Assembly: GCA_043745485.1 (NCBI GenBank) | Contig: JAYTSU010000022.1 | Location: forward strand, 1-24,875 | Source of the DNA: RYN-417 sp043745485 | Lineage (GTDB): Bacteria > Patescibacteriota > Saccharimonadia > Saccharimonadales > JACDBH01 | Reading direction: 5' to 3' | DNA: 24,875 nucleotides | Part shown: one piece after another, positions 20,216 to 24,875 of the stretch | Layout: the number at the start of each line of letters is the position of its first letter | How positions within the stretch are numbered: the stretch's first letter is position 1 | Position numbers and translations under genes: made by a program | Notes under the pieces: generated by a model | The model's database searches: none | What the model was told of the DNA's origin: nothing | The model's input: the letters and a program-made list of their open reading frames with translations, nothing else

Positions 20216-21274
20216 TTAGGCTTTTTTAACTTCAACGGGCTTGTTGGCGTCAATGACTTTTTGCGCAATTTCAGCCATTACTTTTGGGTTGTCACGGAGA
20301 TATTGCTTTGAGGCTTCACGGCCTTGGCCGATCTTTGCGTCGTTGTAGGCAAACCATGCGCCGCTCTTTTCGACAATTTCTTTTGCAACGGCTAGATCAA
20401 GCACGTCACCTTCTTTGGAAATACCTTCGTTATACATGATGTCGAATTCAGCCTCTCTAAAAGGCGGCGCAATCTTATTCTTAACTACCTTCACACGGGT
20501 TCGGTTGCCAATAACGGCGTCTCCGGATTTAATTTGTGAGATTCTGCGTATATCCATTCGCAAGCTGGCATAGAATTTGAGCGCATTGCCACCGGTTGTA
20601 GTCTCTGGGTTGCCAAACATGATGCCAATTTTCATACGGAGCTGGTTGATGAAAATGACTGTACTCTTACTCTTGCTAATAATAGCCGTGAGCTTACGAA
20701 GAGCTTGGCTCATTAAACGAGCCTGAAGACCCATATGGCTGTCGCCCATATCGCCTTCAATCTCGGCTTGTGGAACAAGAGCTGCTACTGAGTCGACTAC
20801 AATAAGATCGACTGCGTTGCTACGGACTAATGTTTCAACAATTTCAAGTGCCTGTTCACCGTTGTCTGGCTGAGACACGAGGAGGTTGTCCAGATTAACG
20901 CCGATTTTTTGGGCGTAAACTGGGTCAAGCGCGTGTTCTGCATCAATAAATGCCGCCACGCCACCACGTTTTTGTACTTCGGCAATTGCATGCAATGTTA
21001 AAGTGGTTTTACCTGAAGACTCTGGTCCATAAACTTCAATAATACGTCCTTTTGGTATGCCGCCACCGAGGGCGAGGTCCAGGCTTAGTGCTCCCGTTGG
21101 GAAGGTTTCGACGTTGGCGTGAGAGGTCTCACCCAAGCGCATTATCGTGCCTTTGCCAAATTGCTTTTCTATGGTCTCGACTGCAAGGCCGAGAGCCTTA
21201 CTTTTGCCATCGAGCTTGATTTCTGGCTCATTAGTAGTTGATGTTGTTGATGTGTCAGCTTGTGCTTTTGCCAT
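20216..21274 (-). CDS. recA: RecA recombinase
   Basis: This is the strand-exchange ATPase of homologous recombination and repair. The 352-aa sequence is canonical: LGLAVETIEKQFGKGTIMRL at the start of the core, Walker A GPESSGKTT (residues 83-91), AAFIDAEHALDPVYAQKIGV, Walker B LIVVDSVAALVP, loop L1 EIEGDMGDSHMGLQARLMSQ, VIFINQLRMKIGIMFGNPET with TTGGNALKFYAS (L2), and the C-terminal GISKEGDVLDLAV. The N-terminal ~20 residues are a Ser/Thr-rich extension. The start has AAGGAG 7 nt upstream. It is first in a recA, YdjM-like, recX operon and divergent from pilB. Confidence 0.98.
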   Translation of the reverse strand: MAKAQADTSTTSTTNEPEIKLDGKSKALGLAVETIEKQFGKGTIMRLGETSHANVETFPTGALSLDLALGGGIPKGRIIEVYGPESSGKTTLTLHAIAEVQKRGGVAAFIDAEHALDPVYAQKIGVNLDNLLVSQPDNGEQALEIVETLVRSNAVDLIVVDSVAALVPQAEIEGDMGDSHMGLQARLMSQALRKLTAIISKSKSTVIFINQLRMKIGIMFGNPETTTGGNALKFYASLRMDIRRISQIKSGDAVIGNRTRVKVVKNKIAPPFREAEFDIMYNEGISKEGDVLDLAVAKEIVEKSGAWFAYNDAKIGQGREASKQYLRDNPKVMAEIAQKVIDANKPVEVKKA

Positions 21275-21288
21275 CGCGATACTCCTTT

Positions 21289-21320
21289 ATAACGTTATTG
21301 GTACGTGTAGTTATATTATA
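21289..21320 (-). promoter_or_regulatory. recA -10 box and leader palindrome
   Basis: On the minus strand TATAAT lies at 21315-21320 (the -35 is weak). The leader then holds the perfect palindrome ATAACGTTAT (21289-21298), directly beside the Shine-Dalgarno AAGGAG (21282-21287). A protein bound there could block both transcription and ribosome access. It does not match the Bacillus (GAAC-N4-GTTC) or E. coli (CTGT-N8-ACAG) SOS box. Confidence 0.5.
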
Positions 21321-21350
21321 CCGCTGCCAGCAAGTGCAAGCCTTAAGCAA

Positions 21351-21393
21351 ACTTTTTATGTTGTAGTTTTTAAAATACATGTTTTAACATAAG
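21351..21393. promoter_or_regulatory. Shared ~42-nt element, copy A (recA/pilB divergent region)
   Basis: This is the partner of 18545-18587, with ~36 of 42 aligned positions the same by eye. GTTGTAG starts 40 nt upstream of the recA -10 box, the same offset as copy B to the LTD promoter. Relative to the plus-strand genes (pilB, PRC) the spacing differs, which points to recA and LTD as the regulated genes. Confidence 0.5.
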
Positions 21394-21454
21394 TATTATT
21401 ATTAGTTATGTCAGTTCATGACATACAAGCATATGCATTACGAGCTCTATCCTT

Positions 21455-21460
21455 TATAAT
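21455..21460 (+). promoter_or_regulatory. -10 box of pilB
   Basis: TATAAT ends 14 nt before ATG 21475. The leader would be about 8 nt and contains no Shine-Dalgarno. Confidence 0.55.
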
Positions 21461-21474
21461 CAAGCTCAGTAACT

Positions 21475-23289
21475 ATGCGTATTTCGGACACTTTAGTTAA
21501 GGAACTATTGCTCAAGGGTAAAAAAATCACCGCCGAGCAGATTAAAGCTGCCCACGAATCGGCTGGTAACGAAAAGTTATCTTTGCAGGAAGTAGTGCTC
21601 AAGTCCAACCTCATCTCTGAAAAAGATCTAACAAAGCTATATGCCGAAGAAATCGATGTTCCTTACATAGAGCTTAATTCTAAAGAAATCAAACGTGAAG
21701 TCCTAAAACTCATTCCTGAGCGTATTGCTCGTCAATATAATGTGGTGCTATACGGCGTGGAAGAAGACGGCTCAAAGCTGCTGGCGATGGATGACCCTGA
21801 TGATATTCAGGCGGTAAACTTCCTAAAAAAAGAACTCGGTAATGAGATAAGGGTCTCAATTGCAACCAAACAAGCAATCCTACAATCTCTCGACCAGTAT
21901 CGCGGCAATATAAGTAGCGAACTTACAAAAGTTATTTCACCGGACGAACTGACTGATGATGATAATGAAGAGGTCAGCGAAGAAGATCTTGCCGAAGATT
22001 CGCCGATTGCGCAGACCGTAAACCTTCTGATTGAATATGCTGTCAAAGCTGGAGCATCGGACGTGCATATAGAACCACGCGAAGGTCATGTGCTGGTACG
22101 CTACAGAGTAGACGGCGTATTAAAAGAAGCCAATAAGTTACCGAAGAAAGTCATGAACGCGCTGGTGTCTCGTATTAAGATCTTGAGCAATCTAAAGATT
22201 GACGAAAAACGCGCGCCCCAAGACGGCCGCTTTAAGATAGCTGCCAACGGTCAGATTTTTGCTTTACGTGTCTCAACGCTTCCAATTGTTGACGGCGAGA
22301 AAGTAGTCATGCGTATTTTAAACGAATCCAGCAAAGCCTTAACATTAGAGGAGCTGGGCTATTGGGGATATTCACTTGATGTTGTCAACAAAGCGATTGT
22401 ACAACCCCACGGCATGATCCTCGTTACCGGTCCGACTGGCTCTGGTAAATCAACGAGTCTGTTCAGCGTATTGTCACTCCTAAATAATCCCACTGTTAAC
22501 ATCTCAACCGTTGAAGATCCGGTTGAATATCGCATTCCTGGAACAAACCAAACACAGGTTAACCCCGTAGCAGGCATGACTTTTGTTAATGGTCTCCGTG
22601 CGTTGCTCCGGCAGGACCCTAACGTCATCATGGTTGGAGAGATTCGAGACGGCGAAACTGCAGACCTTGCGGTGCAAGCAGCACTTACGGGGCACCTTGT
22701 TTTTAGCACACTCCACACCAATAATGCCTCTACGTGTTTGCCACGCCTGCTCGATATGGGCATTGAAGCGTTCTTGATTGCTAGTACCGTGCGCTGTGTT
22801 GTTGGCCAACGCTTAGTCAGGCGCTTGTGCGTAGATTGCCGCGAGAGTGTTGAACCAGACGAAGTTACCCTTAAGCGTCTGTACGAGGCTTTTCACCTTA
22901 ATGAAGCAGGTGGCATGAAGCAGATTCATGGACTAGAGATGCAAGCTTTAGAGGCGGGCATCGGCAAGACAAACACCTCTGCAATAAGTAAGTTAAGTAT
23001 TGCAGATCTTAGCACCACCGAATCAAAGATCACACGTATATGGAAGTCGCACGACGGAGGCTGTGACGCATGCAGTCACACTGGCTACCGTGGACGTATG
23101 GGTATATACGAGGTTCTCGGTAACACAACGACAATCCAAAAGCTTATTGTAGGCAACTCAACATCCGATGTTATTCAAGACGAGTCAATCAAAGAAGGTA
23201 TGATAACGATGCAGGTTGATGGTTTTATTAAAGCACTACGTGGCCAAACTTCCATCGAAGAGATACTTCGCGTAACGAGTGAACGATAA
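21475..23289 (+). CDS. pilB: PilB/GspE-type pilus assembly ATPase
   Basis: This hexameric cytoplasmic ATPase powers type IV pilus extension. The N-terminal T2SSE_N/MshEN-like region (~1-145, KSNLISEKDLTKLYAEEIDV, PYIELNSKEIKREVLKLIPE) is followed by an acidic linker (~157-176). The ATPase core has ASDVHIEPREGHVLVRYRVD, Walker A GPTGSGKST (319-327), the Asp box STVEDPVEYRIPG, Walker B VIMVGEIRDGETADLAVQAA and the His box GHLVFSTLHTNNA. A CVDC pair and a GCDACSHTGYRGRMGIYEVL pair form the zinc-binding element. The ~75 residues between the two pairs look longer than in most PilB proteins. It shares the TAATG junction with pilC, so the two are translationally coupled. Confidence 0.95.
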   Translation: MRISDTLVKELLLKGKKITAEQIKAAHESAGNEKLSLQEVVLKSNLISEKDLTKLYAEEIDVPYIELNSKEIKREVLKLIPERIARQYNVVLYGVEEDGSKLLAMDDPDDIQAVNFLKKELGNEIRVSIATKQAILQSLDQYRGNISSELTKVISPDELTDDDNEEVSEEDLAEDSPIAQTVNLLIEYAVKAGASDVHIEPREGHVLVRYRVDGVLKEANKLPKKVMNALVSRIKILSNLKIDEKRAPQDGRFKIAANGQIFALRVSTLPIVDGEKVVMRILNESSKALTLEELGYWGYSLDVVNKAIVQPHGMILVTGPTGSGKSTSLFSVLSLLNNPTVNISTVEDPVEYRIPGTNQTQVNPVAGMTFVNGLRALLRQDPNVIMVGEIRDGETADLAVQAALTGHLVFSTLHTNNASTCLPRLLDMGIEAFLIASTVRCVVGQRLVRRLCVDCRESVEPDEVTLKRLYEAFHLNEAGGMKQIHGLEMQALEAGIGKTNTSAISKLSIADLSTTESKITRIWKSHDGGCDACSHTGYRGRMGIYEVLGNTTTIQKLIVGNSTSDVIQDESIKEGMITMQVDGFIKALRGQTSIEEILRVTSER

Positions 23290-24515
23290 TGCCTAAATTT
23301 ACTTATACCGTAATCAATAAATCCGGGAAATCAATTACAGGAACGGGCGAATCTGCCAGCCGTGACACTTTAGCCGATACGCTCATTAAACAAGGTCTCA
23401 GACCTGTCATTATTAAAATGGCGAGTGAGAAAACTGGCTTTAGTGCAAAACTAAAAGGCTTTTCGCAAAAAGTTAAGCTTAAAGACCTAGTGATATTCAG
23501 CCGCCAAATGTCTACTATGATTTCAGCTGGCGTACCCCTAACCAAGGCTTTAGCTACAATGCAGAATCAAACAACAAATAAATACTTCCAAACGGTTATA
23601 GGCGGCATATCACATGATGTTGAAGGTGGACTTTCGCTTGGTGAGGCGTTTGGAAAATATCCGAATGTTTTTTCTGAAATCTATATCAACATGATCAAAG
23701 CAGGTGAAGCGGGCGGTATTTTGGACGATATTATGAAGCGTCTAGCTACTCAGGTGGAACAAGATGCCAGTATGCGTAAGAAAATTAAAGGTGCCATGAC
23801 GTACCCGATTGTAATCCTGAGCGTTACGGTCATAGCCTTTTTTGGTATCACTATGTTTGTTCTTCCTAAGATTGGTAAAATAATTCTTGATCTCGGTGGG
23901 CCCGATGCCAAGTTACCCATCTACACCGTTGCCATGCTCAATATCAGCGCTTTCATGCAAAAGAAAGGCGTTATCATATTCATCGTCCTTGGTATAACAG
24001 TATTTTTTGGACTTAAATATATCAAAACGCCGAAGGGTAAATATAAGTTTCATTATCTTCTTTTAAAAACCCCTATTTTAAAAGACATTATTATCAAAAT
24101 TGCCGTTGCGCGGTTTGCTCGGACGTTTGCGTCGCTGATGACTGCTGGCGTTACCGTATTGGATGCACTGGAAGTTACCGGAGGTGCCGTTGGTAACAAA
24201 GTCATACAAAAAGAACTTATTGAGGCCGCTAAAGAAGTCAAGAACGGTAAACAGCTGAGTGAAACGCTAAGCCACAGCAAGAACTTCCCTGCTATTGTTC
24301 CGCAAATGCTCGCTATTGGTGAAGAAACTGGCCAGACCGATACTATTTTAATTAAAGTAGCAGATTTCTATGAAGAGGAAGTCTCAACAGTTATCGACAG
24401 CCTTGCATCAATAATTGAGCCGATTATGATCATAGTCCTAGGAGCAGGGGTTGGCCTGATTGCAGCTAGTGTGATGGGGCCAATTGCCTCATTGTCAAAA
24501 AACATTGGTGGATAA
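23289..24515 (+). CDS. pilC: PilC/GspF-type inner-membrane pilus platform protein
   Basis: This polytopic protein couples the PilB motor to the pilus at the membrane. The 408-aa length is standard. The opening FTYTVINKSGKSITGTGESA is the typical N-terminal strand pair. The two T2SSF domains are at ~68-190 (DLVIFSRQMSTMISAGVPLT, GLSLGEAFGKYPNVFSEIYI, NMIKAGEAGGILDDIMKRLA) and ~270-395 (RFARTFASLMTAGVTVLDAL, VPQMLAIGEETGQTDTILIK). There are three membrane helices: IVILSVTVIAFFGITMFVL, KKGVIIFIVLGITVFFGL and the C-terminal IEPIMIIVLGAGVGLIAASV. The ATG overlaps the pilB stop, and a terminator follows. Confidence 0.95.
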   Translation: MPKFTYTVINKSGKSITGTGESASRDTLADTLIKQGLRPVIIKMASEKTGFSAKLKGFSQKVKLKDLVIFSRQMSTMISAGVPLTKALATMQNQTTNKYFQTVIGGISHDVEGGLSLGEAFGKYPNVFSEIYINMIKAGEAGGILDDIMKRLATQVEQDASMRKKIKGAMTYPIVILSVTVIAFFGITMFVLPKIGKIILDLGGPDAKLPIYTVAMLNISAFMQKKGVIIFIVLGITVFFGLKYIKTPKGKYKFHYLLLKTPILKDIIIKIAVARFARTFASLMTAGVTVLDALEVTGGAVGNKVIQKELIEAAKEVKNGKQLSETLSHSKNFPAIVPQMLAIGEETGQTDTILIKVADFYEEEVSTVIDSLASIIEPIMIIVLGAGVGLIAASVMGPIASLSKNIGG

Positions 24516-24536
24516 CTCTTCAGTTTTTTGTTTTAC

Positions 24537-24563
24537 AAAAAGATCAGGCTCTGCCTGGCTTTT
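24537..24563 (+). terminator. Terminator after pilC
   Basis: AAAAG(A)TCAGGC pairs with GCCTGGCTTTT around a 3-nt loop, with one bulged A and one G-U, ending in four T. It separates pilBC from the prepilin unit. Confidence 0.7.
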
Positions 24564-24632
24564 AGCCGAAACGAAAGAGGCTGTAACTCTGCATATACAT
24601 AGTTAGAGTTAAAATAAACTTTATCCAGGGCC

Positions 24633-24656
24633 CCTATAAAGCAGGCTTTATAGGGC
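24633..24656 (+). repeat. 24-nt hairpin, copy 2 of 2 (before the prepilin promoter)
   Basis: CCCTATAAAG pairs with CTTTATAGGG around a CAGG loop. Compared with 1455-1478 one stem pair has changed from C-G to T-A on both sides and the first loop base is C instead of T. It lies 8 bp before the -35 box of the prepilin gene. Confidence 0.7.
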
Positions 24657-24663
24657 ATAAGTG

Positions 24664-24691
24664 TTGACGAAATCTAGCTTATGCTTATAAT
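24664..24691 (+). promoter_or_regulatory. Promoter of the prepilin gene
   Basis: TTGACG (24664-24669), a 16-bp spacer and a perfect TATAAT (24686-24691) give a near-consensus promoter. The leader is ~80 nt and ends in AAGGAGG (24760-24766), 11 nt before the ATG. Confidence 0.85.
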
Positions 24692-24777
24692 CAGGTGCAG
24701 ATACTCATTGTCTACCCGGACATGAGTGGTCGCAGAAAAATAATTAAAACAACCAAATCAAGGAGGGTGGGCCCTAG

Positions 24778-24875
24778 ATGATTTCACTAAAAAATAAGCA
24801 ATCCGGTTTCACTATCGTGGAACTTTTGATCGTTATCGTCGTTATCGGTATTTTAGCCGGTCTCGTCATTACGAC
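24778..24875 (+). CDS. Type IV prepilin, N-terminal part (cut by window end)
   Basis: The 32 visible residues are the class III signal of a type IV pilin. A short charged leader MISLKNKQSG has Gly at -1, followed by the mature start FTIVELLIVIVVIGILAGLV. Phe+1 and Glu+5 are both present, as needed for cutting and methylation by PilD and for assembly. This helix forms the core of the pilus fibre. The gene has its own strong promoter and ribosome site after the pilC terminator, so it can be expressed well above the assembly genes, as expected for a major pilin. The globular domain lies beyond the window. Confidence 0.92.
   Translation, partial: MISLKNKQSGFTIVELLIVIVVIGILAGLVIT

Noticed and set aside
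1..24875. CRISPR array, insertion sequence or prophage
   Set aside because: No regularly spaced repeats, transposase, integrase or phage structural genes were seen on either strand.
1..24875. UGA recoded as Gly, as in Gracilibacteria/Absconditabacteria
   Set aside because: UGA ends the CYTH, TsaE and kinase genes at expected places, and the conserved proteins have no internal UGA.

Overview
The window reads as a chromosomal segment of a Gram-positive-type candidate-phyla bacterium, most likely Saccharibacteria (TM7). This is inferred from the gene set, not from a database match. The signs are small genes packed close together, the standard code (UGA is a stop, for example at the ends of the CYTH and TsaE genes), a sortase with a C-terminally anchored surface protein, an RNase Y operon, a very short TsaB, and a PilB-PilC-prepilin type IV pilus cluster. 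All four intact tRNAs (Gly-UCC, Arg-UCU, His-GUG, Pro-UGG) carry an encoded CCA.

Layout. Positions 1-1880 look like the worn edge of a variable region: the 3' end of a membrane glycosyltransferase, a decayed copy of tRNA-Gly, a 37-codon membrane ORF, the C-terminal third of a sortase, intact tRNA-Gly and tRNA-Arg, and the last ~50 codons of a histidine kinase. Positions 1920-8150 hold unlinked small accessory genes (YdeI/OmdA-like, LURP-one-like, SRPBCC, DUF4383, Nudix, peroxiredoxin-like, a TPC-type P1B ATPase and a dolichol/phytol-kinase-like membrane protein), with tRNA-His among them. Positions 8285-10403 hold tRNA-Pro and a three-gene operon in which a UbiB/ABC1-like kinase without its own membrane anchor sits between two tiny membrane proteins.

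Positions 10405-13336 (minus strand) are the RNA-decay operon rny, CYTH, ymdB. Positions 13523-16158 (minus) are a sortase and a beta-helical, autotransporter-passenger-like surface protein ending in an ADTG-type sorting signal. Positions 16311-18497 (minus) are a lamin-tail-domain surface protein overlapping tsaE, then tsaB (t6A tRNA modification). A PRC-barrel gene (plus) is followed by the minus-strand recA, YdjM-like, recX operon (19141-21274). Divergent from recA are pilB and pilC, then a terminator, a hairpin, a promoter and the start of a type IV prepilin cut by the window end.

Expression signals are unusually readable. Some genes have strong Shine-Dalgarno sites (rny, recA, DUF4383, the P-ATPase, the surface protein, the prepilin). 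At least five others have a -10 box 6-9 nt before the start codon and no Shine-Dalgarno, so their mRNAs are probably leaderless. Two further non-coding signals stand out: a 24-nt hairpin present twice with compensatory changes (after tRNA-Gly and before the prepilin promoter), and a ~42-nt element at the same distance upstream of the recA and lamin-tail/tsaEB promoters.
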